Source: Uranotaenia lowii (Eukaryota; Arthropoda; Insecta; Diptera; Culicidae). From it: a DNA stretch of 64,000 bases. Under the pieces are notes generated by a model. The model saw nothing but the letters and a program-made list of their open reading frames with translations. It was not told where the DNA came from and searched no databases. Positions 23,263 through 34,272 of this stretch are shown here, piece after piece. Position 1 is the first letter of the stretch. Each line of letters opens with the position of its first letter. The stretch lies in assembly GCF_029784155.1 (NCBI RefSeq), contig NC_073692.1, positions 419,302,352 through 419,366,351 of the forward strand, written 5' to 3'. The position numbers and the translations under genes were made by a program.

Positions 23263-25351
23263 TCGCGCGACTGAAGCAACCTGAGGTCGCGGCAGACTAC
23301 GCGCAATCGGTCGAAGCAGCGCTGCCGGCAGAGGGCGAGCTTGATGAAGCCCCTCTCGAGGACTGTTGGGATACCATCAAGACAGCCATCAACAGTGCTG
23401 CGGAAAACGTCATCGGTTATGTGGAGCGAACTCGACGAAACGACTGGTTCGACGAGGAGTGTAGGAGGGTTTTCGACGAAGAGAATGCTGCGCGGGCGGC
23501 AGTAGTACAAAGAGACACCCGTCAAAATGTGGAAAATCACCGACAGCGAAAGAGGCAGCGAGTCCAAATTTTCCAGGAGAAAAAGCGCCGCCTGGAGGAG
23601 GAGGAGCTCGAGGAGCTGGAGCAGCTGCATCGTTCCCAAGAAACACGAAAGTTCTATCAGAAACTCAACGCATCCCGCAAAGGCTTCGTGCCGTAAGCCG
23701 AAATGTGCCGTGATAAGGACGGGGGCATCCTGACGGACAATCGTGAGATGATCAAAAGGTGGACGCAGCACTTCGATGAACACCTGAACGGCGCACATGC
23801 AGGAGATCTAGACGGTGAGGGAAGGTACATCGCCGGCGTAGCCAACGACGTAGAGGAGCCACTCTCAACGATGAGTGAAGTTAAGGAAGCCATACGCCAG
23901 CTGAATAGAAATAAGTCGGCTGGGAAGAATGGCATCGCAGCTGAACTCATCAAAATGGGCCCGGACAAGTTGGCCGATTGCCTGCACCGGTTGGTAGTCC
24001 GGATCTGGGACATAGAACAGCTACCGGAGGAGTGGAAGGAGGGGGTAATATGCTCCATCTACAAGAAGGGCGACAAATTGGACTGTGAGAACTACCGAGC
24101 GATCACTGTCCTCAATGCCGCCTACAAAGTGTTGCCCCGAATCCTACTCCGCCGCCTGACGCCACAAGCAAACAGATTCGTGGGAAGTTCATGGAGGCTT
24201 CATGGAGGGACGGTCCACGATGGACCAGATATTCACATTACGGCAAGTCAAAAAATGCCGGGAACACCAAGTCCCTACGCACCATCTATTCATCGACTTC
24301 AAAGCCGCATACGAGCTATGGGAAATCATGGTCGAGAACGGCATTTCCGGGAAGCTGATCAGACTGATCAAGGCGACGATGGATGGAACGCAGTGCTGTG
24401 TGCGGATTTCGGGTGAATTGTCGAGTTCATTTGAATCGCGCAGGGGGCTTCGACAAGGTGATGGTCTATCCTGCATGATGTTCAACGTGGCGCTAGAAGG
24501 TGTTATTCGACGAGCGGAGGGCGAAATGCGGGGCACGATTTTCAACAGATCCAGGTCAACTTATCTGGTTTGCCGATGACATTGATATAGTCGGCAGATC
24601 ATCTGCGGCGGTGGAGGAGATCTACCGCAAACTGAAACGCGAAGCAGGAAGGGTTGGGTTGATGATTAATACGTCCAAGACGAAGTACATGCTGGCCTGC
24701 GGATCCGAGACCGACCGAACCCGCTTGTCCAGTAATAACAAGGTCACGATCGACGGCGACGAGCTGGAGATAGTCGAAGACTTTGTCTATCTCGGCTCAC
24801 TGGTGGCCGCAGACAATGACACCAGCCGTGAGATCCGGAGGCGAATTATCAGCGGAAGACGTGCCTACTATGGACTCCACAAGCAACTGCGGTCGAGAAG
24901 ATTTAGGCCTCGCACGAAGTGTAACCTGTATATGACGCTCATTAGACCGGATGTTCTCTACGGGCACGAGACATGGATATTGCTCGAGGAGGACCTGCGT
25001 ACACTCGGAGTATTCGAGCGACGAGTGTTAAGAACTATCTTTGGCGGCGTACAGGAGAACGGATTGTGAATGCGAAGGATGAACCACGAGCTCGTGCGAC
25101 TCTACGGCGAACCCAGTATCCAGAAGGTGGTTAAGGTTGGCCGGATCCGCTGGGCGGGACATGTTGCGAGAATGCCGGACGACTGTCCTGCAAAACAGGT
25201 GTTCGCTACGAATCCGGTAGGAACAAGACGAGCGAGGTGATTAGACCAAGTGGAGCGTGATCTGGCGAACGTGGGGTGCCCGAGGAATTGGAGAACGGTT
25301 GCCATGGACCGAGTGAATTTTAGGAATTATGTTCGTCAAGTTATGTCGTGA
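23263..25351 (+). pseudogene. RTE-like LINE, endonuclease/reverse transcriptase ORF, 5'-truncated and broken
   Basis: Clear non-LTR reverse transcriptase carrying several frame breaks. The first readable frame (about 23265-23696) begins ARLKQPEVAADYAQSV and ends in a lysine/glutamate-rich helix (RRLEEEELEELEQLH), the linker between endonuclease and RT domains. After a stop it continues with IRQLNRNKSAGKNGI and YRAITVLNAAYKVL (24080-24160). Near 24190 bases are missing and the frame shifts; STMDQIFTLRQVKKCREHQ, FIDFKAAYE, RRGLRQGDGLS and FADDIDIVGR (the catalytic box) follow in other frames. The C-terminal part includes LRTIFGGVQENG, a premature stop at about 25067, then GRIRWAGHVARMPDDCPAK, a second stop near 25239, and a final stop at 25349-25351. 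The endonuclease is lost to 5' truncation. The tail at 25352-25377 is A-rich. The strong GC contrast with flanking DNA fits a fairly recent arrival. Clade assignment to RTE is inferred from motif style. Confidence 0.88.
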
Positions 25352-25662
25352 GACGGAATACATGTAAATAAAAAATAAGGTGGATTCATCCTCCTCCTTC
25401 AATTTATGCTACTTTTTTATGGATACAACTGTTTCGAAATTACCAAAACTTGAAAGTGTTTTTAATGGAATGTCAGCTGGCAAAGTCTGAAAATAACGAA
25501 GTAAAATCATCATGAAATTGAACTTAAATTAAAATATACCGTAGGTTCGAAAAACACATGCAAGATAACTCTTTTTAGGTTTTTAAAAAAAAGCGGAAAG
25601 CAGATTTATTTTGAAAATTGTTGTTTTTTTCACAAGAGCAGAATCTTTGAGAATCATTCAAT
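25352..25662. other. LINE 3' tail, then AT-rich DNA
   Basis: The RTE-like element ends in an A-rich segment at about 25377. Nothing is recognised after that up to the mariner relic. Confidence 0.5.
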
Positions 25663-25890
25663 TTATACAAAACAACCAGCAAATACAAACTTTAATATGC
25701 TGGGGACTAAACCACGAGAAGCCATGTTATAGGAATAAAACGCTACAGTTGGTTTAAAATAGGGATTTTCATAAGTTTTGTCATCAAAAATCTCATAGCG
25801 TCGGTATCGGCAATACAGCTTACGAGCTCTGGAACTAGTAAAAATTTGCTGTTTGAGGTTTTTGTTGAATGTTTTATAATTAGGCAACAC
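25663..25890 (-). pseudogene. Decayed Tc1/mariner (ITmD37E-like) transposase fragment
   Basis: The 75-codon minus-strand frame contains RARKLYCRYRRYEIFDDKTY and MASRGLVPSILKFVFAGC. These line up with RARKLYDQVLTKFDGCILMD, DETYVKADF and GDVPAKFKFVFADKFA in the ITmD37E transposase at 27235-28249. The relic spans the first catalytic aspartate (DDKTY versus DDETY) but has lost several residues and all downstream catalytic parts. It is therefore an old, heavily mutated copy of a related element. I could not identify its terminal inverted repeats. Confidence 0.6.
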
Positions 25891-26779
25891 TCTCAGCTAA
25901 TCGGAATTTTTTTAGGCATTTCAGTGATCGTCACTTTGTTTTTCGCTCACAAAAACTTAAAATTTCTGATTTTAGACTTGACTTCCCTGATGGCCCTTAA
26001 CAGTAGTTGCCGATCATGTGCTTCACTACAATGCGTGATATGCACTTTTTGGACATTTTTGACAGTGTTTGCTTCGTTTTTCACCACTCATATATAGTTA
26101 TTATTTGAATAATCAAAGGTTTTGTCAGCTTTCAATTTAATAATGATGATTTTCGAAGGAAACTGTGCAAAATATTTTTTGTTCTTTTTCTCTCGCATCA
26201 TAAATATCTCAAAAACACGTAAATTTTAAATTAAAAAAAATGAACTGACAGTACTTTGTACAGGCAGCAAAATGCTGTCAAAATTTTGAAAGTCGTTTCT
26301 AATTAATGAGCTATCAGCAAAAGAAAGTGTCCATTTCTAAAAGAACTAAGCATTATTATTTTATTAACCCCTTCAATGGAATATGAAGAAAGGAAATTTA
26401 ATAAAGATGTTCAATAATTAACAGTTATTATCATTATGCTGAGTTGTCTCAAATTATTTTTACAGGGTTTTAATTTTTTTTTTTTTCAAATCTGGTTACT
26501 GATTCTTATGTCCGAAGCTTAATTCTAAGTTTCAATTCGCATTCTATTTTTGGTTTTCCTAAAATATTGGTTTCATATTTATAAACTATACTGCTTAAAA
26601 TTTATTTTTAAGCAAATTTCTAGTTGAGAATAAGAATCATTATTATGCAGTCTGCAACGCGTAAGGGTTATCAATTTTTATTTTTTCCTCAACGAATTTT
26701 AGCCAATCTGTTTACATATTATCTTTTAAATATTTATAAGTTTTTTGGATGAACTACAATTTTTAAATTGGGTTCTATT
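25891..26779. other. AT-rich DNA, nothing recognised
   Basis: No supported feature. It may include further decayed sequence of the mariner relic. Confidence 0.35.
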
Positions 26780-27104
26780 TCCAAAATGATATTTGTGTTT
26801 TGTGTTGGTAATCCACCATGGGTGCACGGATTCACCGCAGTTTCTGCCAAAGTATGGGTTCACATGCATTCCTTAGATTATTAGGTTCGACAAATCTCCA
26901 ATGCAGCGCGCAACCATACCCGGACCCCATGGCTTCGTATGAACTGTTATGTGGTGAATGTATTGCGTGTGTAGATGTAGGTATATTTTTGAAAGAACGA
27001 ATCAATCAGGTGGGCTAGTTTACTTACAGATATTCCGGCATCCGTGTATATACCTGGCCAGCTGGCAACTGATTGAACATTCCAATTATATAGTTAGTTA
27101 TATA

Positions 27105-28411
27105 AAGTCTGCTTCATTTAATATTGGAACACAAACAATTGCGTGTAGTTCAGTCATTTATTAACGAATTCATAATTTGTTTTTCATACAAATGTAGCAT
27201 TTTCTTTACTCTTTCATAAAAAACATTAAAAAAATTATTCATTGCTGTTTCGAAGAAATTCTCGTACTTTTCCCGTAATACGGCACATTAGGCGGCGCAC
27301 ACCCTTTTCGTCCACCGTTTTGGCGATTTGATTCCACCAGTTCTTCATTTGAGTCATGTTCTTAACAAGTTTTCCCTTTGCCTTAAGCCTCCGCTTCGTG
27401 ATTGCCCAGTATTTCTCTATCGGCCGGAACTGGGGGCAGTTTGGGGGGTTGAGGTCCTTCGGTATTACGCTGACCCCGTTCGTTGCGTACCATTCCATAA
27501 CCGTTTTGCTGTAATGGCAGCTTGCGAGGTCCGGCCAAAACATTACTGGACGGTCGTGGGCACGAATAAACGGCAGAATTCGTTTATGTAGGCCCTTTTT
27601 TTGTAGACTTCTGATGTCATTGTCTTGTCAGTGAGAAAGACTTTGGTTTTCTGTCCACAACTGCATATTCCCTGCCAAATCATGTACTTGCGGGCGAATT
27701 TATCCGCAAACACGAACTTAAATTTTGCAGGTACATCCCCCCGAGCCGTCGCCAAATAAAATTTTTGACCTGGGATTTGCCCAAAGTCCGCCTTCACGTA
27801 GGTCTCATCGTCCATCAGAATACATCCGTCGAACTTGGTCAGCACTTGGTCGTACAGCTTTCGAGCACGGATTCTGGCCACATTGTTCTGCTTCACCGTC
27901 CGATTTGGCTGTTTGCTGGCTCGGAATGACCTTATTACTTCCCGGAGACGAATTCGTCGCACCGTACTGTGAGCGGCCTGGAACTTATTGGCCAAATCGC
28001 GGTCTGAAAGATTGGGATTCCTCTTGACGGCCTTGTTGACTTTCCCACGCAGTTTCCGGTCGACAGTTCCACTCCGACGCTTCGAATGCGGCTTCCGAGC
28101 CGTCGTCAATGTTTCCTTGTGCCAATGTGCTTGATAACACGCCATACGGTATTTTTGGGCATTTTAAGCTGTTTAGCTAGCTTCGATGCCGACAACAATG
28201 GATTTTCAAGAAAACTGTGCACAATTTGATCTCTCCGTTCGGCTTCCATGGCGGTTGTTTAGAAAATGCTATCGTTTGGTGTTATGACATAAATACATGG
28301 TGAAAGGTAATGAATTTCCCGACACGTGGGTGAAAAAAGTTTCCAAATCCGCCCACTAGGAGCGCCACAATGAGCAAAAGAATTTGTTCCAATATTAAAT
28401 GAAGCAGACTT
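27105..28411 (-). mobile_element. ITmD37E-type Tc1/mariner transposon, 1,307 bp, inside the SINE
   Basis: Perfect 27-bp terminal inverted repeats at 27105-27131 and 28385-28411 (outer end AAGTCTGCTTCATTTAATAT), bracketed by TA target duplications at 27103-27104 and 28412-28413. Length, inverted-repeat size and TA target fit the mosquito ITmD37E family. The perfect identity of the two ends argues for recent insertion, while the transposase inside is broken by two frameshifts. Confidence 0.93.
27235..28249 (-). pseudogene. DD37E transposase (ITmD37E), two frameshifts
   Basis: Full-length transposase locus of about 338 codons, read from the ATG at 28249. The N-terminus MEAERRDQIVHSFLENP is followed by a first helix-turn-helix (LSASKLAKQLKMPKNTVWRV). 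A frameshift at about 28115-28135 leads into ETLTTARKPHSKRRSGTVDR. A second helix-turn-helix (LSDRDLANKFQAAHSTVRRI) follows, then the first catalytic box CILMDDETY. At 27541-27545 a one-base shift makes TAATG, so the frame stops and restarts at MFWPDLASCHYS, which carries the second aspartate. The final glutamate lies in NPPNCPQFRPIEKYW. I count 37 residues between the second aspartate and the glutamate, hence DD37E. All three catalytic residues are kept, so only the frameshifts disable it. Sequencing errors cannot be excluded as the cause of the shifts. Confidence 0.92.
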
Positions 28412-28473
28412 TAATGAAACACATCTTACCTGTCGGCCCGCTTATGGGATTCGAGAACCCAAAAGTTTTTCTT

Positions 28474-28557
28474 GCCGATACCGGGAATCGAACCCAGTAC
28501 GCCTGGCGTACCAATACCAGACTCGCGCCAGCCTATCCACTAGACCACATCGGCGCT
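28474..28557 (-). other. tRNA-like head of the SINE
   Basis: On the minus strand, GCCGAT at the start pairs with ATCGGC at the end as an acceptor stem. An A-box region (TGGTCTAGTGGATAGGC) and a B box (GGTTCGATTCC within CTGGG...CCCGG) are intact. TGGCG/CGCCA can form an anticodon stem, but the loop between them is about 17 nt instead of 7. This makes it a tRNA-derived RNA polymerase III promoter, not a working tRNA gene. Confidence 0.8.
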
Positions 28558-28581
28558 ACTCCAAAATGATATTTGTGTTTT

Positions 28582-30904
28582 AACATTAAAACCACCCATA
28601 GAAAAAAAACATCAAATATATTTCTACTCTATTCAATGTCTGATAGATTCCTATATTTCTAGACTACAGCTTTCTAAAAACTCGTGGTTTGCTCTTTATA
28701 ACAGAAGAACGGTTTCCGATAAGAAGAAGATCAAAAGCAGCTAAAATAAGGTTTTTCGGTTTAAGTATCAATTTGCATAAGATATTAGAAACATACTTTT
28801 TGACAAGTTTTTAAGGGATTTGGGCCATTGTTCGTTACCCAGAAGATTCATGTTCTGATTCTAATAAGGTTGTCCAGCCAAACACATAGTAGGGTTAAAA
28901 ACGACTACAAACCACTAATTATTGCATCTGAGGCAAGGGCGGATCAAATATTAAAAATCAATCAAAGTAAGATTGTTCCTTATTAAATATTCGCTAAGTT
29001 TGTGTGGAAAAATAATATTCAAGAATGTTAAACCAAAAATTTTATATCACATCCAAGCAGTAGCTGAGTGAGTTTTTTGGTCTATGGTTCTATTTTAAAG
29101 TATGAAACTATCATGTTCTGACGTTAATTTCCTTATTTTTCAGTGAATTGAGTCAATGTGTATTTCAACATTTCAAAACACGATGAGTAACTCCAGTATG
29201 CGATTGAAATTTAAATGTTGAAATTATTCATTTACGAGAAAACTTTTTCTTAGCTCCGACGCCAAGCAAAAGCTCCCGACAACGATTGAGTACTACAGCG
29301 ATCTACATACCTATCGCTAAACTACAACGTTAAACATACACTGCTTTGCACATGTTACCGAAACTCGAACATCCCACGGGATTTCACCTTTGTGCATTTC
29401 CGGGGCCAAAGACAGACAGTCAAAAATGTGTGAAGGGAACAATTTTCTGGTCCAACAACTATGTTGGGATGGTTGTAACGAACAACAACAACAACTGAAG
29501 TAAAAAAAACACCCACTCATATTTTGGCAGCCACGTAGACAGCTCAGAGACACAGAGAGAACTGTTAAGGCATACCAAGCGTACCTACTTGAAAGCTACA
29601 CTCATCATAAATAGAAGTTGCTGCAGTTGTTACCAGGCAGCGAGTGGTGTGTTTCCTAGCAGCACTTTTGCCGGAAAACGAGCCGTCAGAGATAAGGAAC
29701 ACACAGGATTCGGGATGTTCCATCCCCGAGACAAAGTTTATGAATGCTCACACACATTCGGCTTACAGCACCCTCTCATGTTATTGACGGTACCGCTGTT
29801 TGATGTGATTTTGTGTGATAATTTATTTTTAATTTTCAAAATCGAATCATTAATGTCACCTTTAATTATTTTTTTTATCTTATCTGACCTTACCTTAAAT
29901 TTCGGATAATAATTTTCATGTCCAACTGTTCCATCAGGATCCATTGTACGGTAATCGTTTTGAGGCGAGAGTTTTTGAGGAAAAATTAGGAAAAAGCTCG
30001 GTTGCAGAAGTGTTGAGCCAAACACAGCTTGCACGCCACCGAAAGTTGATGCAACTCGTACTAGGTAGTTGTTGAAGAGATGATGCAACTTTTTCCAACG
30101 ACTCCCGATTTTTGCTCATTTTATTTTTCCAGCAGAGAGGAAAAAAAATGGAAAATAAACGAACTGTCGACATCTGGCGTGGTCCTGAAATGCCGCTTTC
30201 TCCCCCCGGAGGATCGAGAATGATCGCCTTCGGATTGGGGGGATGAAATCAAAAGTTACCCAAAATCGTGCAGCAGCAGCAACAGGGGGTTGTTTTTCAG
30301 TTGCATGATTATGTGTCGCTAAAGTGGCGAGGCAAAATGCCGCGAAAACGATAGCGAGGAGAAGGAGCGGCGAAAAAACAAAGTTTTCCTGCACAGCACG
30401 AGGATTTTATTTGTTTGATATATAATATGATTATTATTGCTGTCGTTCCCGGTGGCAAGTTTGGCTCGAGTCGAAAATGGCTTTTTTATGATTTGTTCAT
30501 GGGAAGCGTTTCGTTTTTTTGAGGAAAAACTTTTCGGCAACCGGTCGCATCGCGCGTTCAGACGAGAAGTTATGATCTGGTTGCTAATGGAGGCGACAGA
30601 CCCCTCCTCCTCTTAAAAATAAAAAAAAAAGTGTTGCGTTAAGCGAACTATGAATGCTGGCTGAAAAGTTGATAATGCCCACGACATTAATTTGCCTTAT
30701 TTAGCGTTGCTCATCCAATTCGGAAAATTTTGCTAGTAGTTTTATGATAATGTCCTCGAAAAACTTTGCAACAGTGACACGTTTCAGAAACTTTTCCCTG
30801 GGATCAAGATGCTGTTTTATTTATAACAAATATGAAAATATTTTAAAGTTATAAACACGTTTTGTATCCTGAATCCTCTCCTCTCTCATCCTCTCAGCTT
30901 TAAA
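28582..30904. other. Unannotated DNA with GC-richer stretches
   Basis: 29230-29780 and 30000-30620 are GC-richer with several short open frames on both strands, none with recognisable similarity. They could be conserved regulatory or untranslated sequence of an unseen gene, but I see no exon I can defend. The rest is AT-rich. Confidence 0.35.
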
Positions 30905-30914
30905 ACTGTTACAA

Positions 30915-33900
30915 TAGACTGAATCGATTTGGTATCATTTTAGAATTGCTAAAACCCTGGGATTTTAAAAGCTTTGTTTCAGTTCAAAACTCATCCATGA
31001 TTTTTTACAGAATTTTTAAGTAACGTTTACATGAGTAAAATTGAATTTGAATTTTAAAATTAAATATTTTCTACTAAAAATCAACATCGTTTTTGTTTCT
31101 TCTGTGGAACCGAGCCTGCTAATTGTTTTTGTGCCTATTTACAAAATTTTTTATAGAAAACTAGCTGATCCCGTACGAACTTCGTTTCGCTTTAAATCAT
31201 TGGTACGCCAAAATGAGTTTAGAAAATGAATTCGAAACATTCTTTCAACAATTTTGGGGAAAAAATTCAACAGTGTTCAAAGTCGCTATTCTTACTATTA
31301 CTTGAAATTCAAATTAAACGGTTGATTTGATTTTTATTAAAATTTATGTGAAAGTGTTTTCTTCTCGATCGGTTGCAAAATCTAGACATTGTGGCAGAAA
31401 CATGTCATATTTGTTTATGTGCACTTAAATTGGTATCAATTAACTGCCTCGAACAAAATTATTGCACAAAACACTGAACTTTCAATGAAACCCTCTTTTT
31501 CTGTCCCGTGGCCCGAAATTTGATAATTAAAACCCATTTTACGTTCCTCACAACTCCCTTGTGCCATTTTTTTTTTTCAAATAATATGTAAAATAACGTC
31601 AGGAACTTGAAAACAGTGAACAGTGAATATAGACGCCCCTTTCGCCGACCCTTGACACGGAACATGCTACCTGGAGTCAATTGCTCATAGTTTATAACCC
31701 TTATCTGAACATTTTCATCTCAATCCGATGCATGATCACGAAAATATAGCGAAAACAGTGAGCAACTAACATGGACGGCCTTTTTTTACCACGATTCAAA
31801 ACTTGAATTCTGAAATCAGTTATCTTTTCTGTTAAACTCCCATGTGTCAATTTTCATTTCAATTCTATGCTCAATCAAGAGAATATCGTAAAAACTGTGA
31901 ACAGATAATAACCCCTTTTGCCGACCCCTGAGTCAAGATTTGAAACCTGAAAGCAAAAGAGCGTCCCTAAAAACTCCTATGCGGAAATTTTCATCTCAAT
32001 CAGATGTAGAATAACGTCAAAATCGCAAAAACATTAAAGTTGGGTATGGACGACTCCTTCAGCCGACTTCTGATCGGCAGTTCGAAACTTTAAATCGATT
32101 GCTCGTCCCTCAAACACTCATGTGCTAATTTTCATCACAATACGATTTATAAAAACGCCAATATCGCAAAAACATTAATCAGTGGATATGGACGACCCCT
32201 TTTGCCGACCCCTGACCCTAAATTTGATAACTGTAATCGATTGCTTGTCTCTTAAAACACACCTGTGCAAATTTTCATCACAATCCAATGTAAAATAAAG
32301 CCAATATCGCGAAAACATTAATCAGTGGATATGGACGACCCCTTTTGCCGACCCCTAACCCTAAATTTGATAACTGTAATGGATTGCTCGTCTCTCAAAA
32401 CACTCATGTGCAAATTTTCATCACAATCCGATGTATAATAACGTCAATATCACAAAAACATTAATCAGTGAATATGGACGACCCCTTTTGCCGACCCCTG
32501 ACCCTAAATTTGATAGCTGTAATGGATTGCTCGTCTTTCACAAAACACTCATGTGCAAATTTTCATCACAATCCAATGTAAAATAAAGCCAATATCGAAA
32601 AAACATTAATCAGTGAATATGGACGACCCCTTTTTCCGACCCCTGACCCTAAATTTGATAACTGTAATCGGTTGCTCGTCTCTCAAAACACTCATGTGCA
32701 AATTTTCATCTCAATCCGACGGAAAATAACGTCAATAACGTGAAAACAATATTTGTCTTGTATGGACGACCCCCTTCAGAAGGGGTCGTCCGAAAATCTA
32801 AAAACATTTTTCATCATTCCTGGTCCTAATGAGCATCCATGCCAAATTTCAGATCTCTAGCTCTTAAGGCGGCTGAGTCTATAGAGGATAAACAAACAAA
32901 CAAACAAACAAACAAACAAACAAACAAACATACAGATAATTGCTTTTTATATATATAAATTGTCTGCTAAACAACTTTCTTGAAGATCGTAACTTCATAT
33001 CTAATTAGGCAAAAAGTTAATAGCTGTTTAACAGGGGTATGTCTTATTAGACTGAGTCGATTTGGGGTCATTTTGGAATTTCTCAAACCCTGGGGTCTTA
33101 AAAGCTTCGTCTTGGTCCAAAACTCATCCCTGATTTTTTGCAAAATTTTAAGTAACGTTTACATGAGTAAATTTGAACTTTTAGGTTTGTATGGGAAAAT
33201 TGAATATTTTGTACTGAAAAATCAACATCATTTTTGTTTCGTCTGTAGAACCGAGCCAGCTGATGGTTTTTGTGCCAATTTATAAAATTCCTAAAGGAAA
33301 TTTTCCGCTGAACAACTTTGTCGAAGACCGTAACTTCGCATCTTATTAGGAAAGAAAGTTATTAGCTGTTTAACATGGGTATGTCTTTTCGCATTGATTT
33401 ACAATAAATTCAATTGACATCACTGCTTGAGCCTCGCAAAGTGTTGCATGGAAAGTAGTCACGCAATACCTCGCTAGGTACCCTGCAGGGATGTCAATTG
33501 AATTTATTGTTTATCAGTGCAAAAAGACATACCCCTGTTAAACACCCAATAACTTTTTTGTCTAATAAGATACGAAGTTTAGGTCTTCGACAAAGTTGTT
33601 CAGCGGAAAATTTCCTTTAGGAATTTTATAAATTGGCACAAAAACCATCAGCTGGCTCGGTTCCACAGACGAAACAAAAATGATGTTGATTTTTCAGTAC
33701 AAAATATTCAATTTTCCCATACAAACCTAAAAGTTCAAATTTACTCATGTAAACGTTACTTAAAATTTTGCAAAAAATCATGGATGAGTTTTGGACCAAG
33801 ACGAAGCTTTTAAGACCCCAGGGTTTGAGATATTCCATTATGACCCCAAATCGACTCAGTCTAATGTCTTATGCCATTGAGAAACAAGAAATTCAATTGA

Positions 33901-34253
33901 CATCACTGCTGCTATCTAGCCAGGTATTGCATGACTACTTTTCAAGGAATACTTCGCTTGGCACGAAATTAGGGTCTTGGGCAAAGTTGTTCAGCGGATA
34001 ATTTCCTTAAAGAAATTTATAAATTTGTACAAAAACCATTGGCATACTCGGACGCACAGAATAAACCAAACTAAGGTTGATTTTTGATAACTAAATATTA
34101 AATTATCCCAAACAAACCTGAAAGATCAAATTTACTCATATAAACGTTACTTAAAAAATCTGCAATAAATCATGGATGAATTTTGAACCAAAACGAAGCG
34201 TTTTACAACCAGGGTTCGAGAGATTCAAGAATGACCCCAAATCAGGTCAGTCC
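30915..34253. mobile_element. Palindromic four-copy foldback element (MULE-like target duplication), split by a Helitron-like element
   Basis: ACTGTTACAA occurs directly at 30905-30914 and 34254-34263, a 10-bp target duplication. Inside are four copies of one repeat of about 340 bp. Copy 1 is at 30915-31160 and continues at 32959-33044; copy 2 is at 33045-33384. Both are forward. Copy 3 (33515-33870) and copy 4 (33985-34253) are inverted. Copies 2 and 3 are very similar and share AGTAACGTTTACATGAGTAA and TGTTTCGTCTGTAGAACCGA-type stretches; copies 1 and 4 are more diverged. The tips TAGACTGAATCGATTTGG and, on the other strand, GGACTGACCTGATTTGGG are inverted. The centre (33385-33514) is itself a short palindrome ending in CAATTGAATTTATT. 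There is no transposase. A 9-10 bp duplication suggests Mutator-like mobilisation. Confidence 0.75.
31161..32958 (+). mobile_element. Helitron-like (MINE/Lep1-type) non-autonomous element with nine 143-bp internal repeats
   Basis: Starts CTAGCTGATCCCGTACGAAC and ends with GAGTCTATAGAGGAT, a (CAAA)n tract of about 40 bp (32891-32931) and TTTTTATATATATAA. That 5' start and microsatellite-plus-TATATATA 3' end match the architecture of (GTCY)n-associated elements attributed to Helitrons in insects. The interior (about 31500-32770) is an array of about nine units near 143 bp, each with TATGGACGACCCCTTTTGCC, CTAAATTTGATAACTGTAAT and TGTGCAAATTTTCATC. The element interrupts copy 1 of the palindromic element, so it is younger. 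No Rep/helicase frame. Confidence 0.65.
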
Positions 34254-34272
34254 ACTGTTACAAGTATCGTCA

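Larger units (their letters stand above)
26802..28559 (-). mobile_element. tRNA-derived SINE, about 450 bp, split by a DNA transposon
   Basis: A 22-bp direct repeat beginning TCCAAAATGATATTTGTG occurs at 26780-26801 and 28560-28581 and is the target duplication. Read on the minus strand, the element starts with a tRNA-like head (28474-28557). It continues through a body interrupted by an ITmD37E transposon at 27105-28411 and ends in a tail containing CGAAGCCATGG, AACTGCGGTGAATCCGTGCA and CCCATGGTGGATTACCAACA. Removing the transposon and one TA restores an element of about 449 bp. The tail matches the LINE-derived insertion at 18583-19191 over roughly 200 bp, the usual arrangement when a SINE borrows the 3' end of its partner LINE. 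Confidence 0.85.

Noticed and set aside
28474..28557. Functional tRNA gene
   Set aside because: The acceptor, T-arm and A/B boxes are good, but the anticodon loop region is about 17 nt and it is the head of a SINE flanked by a target duplication.
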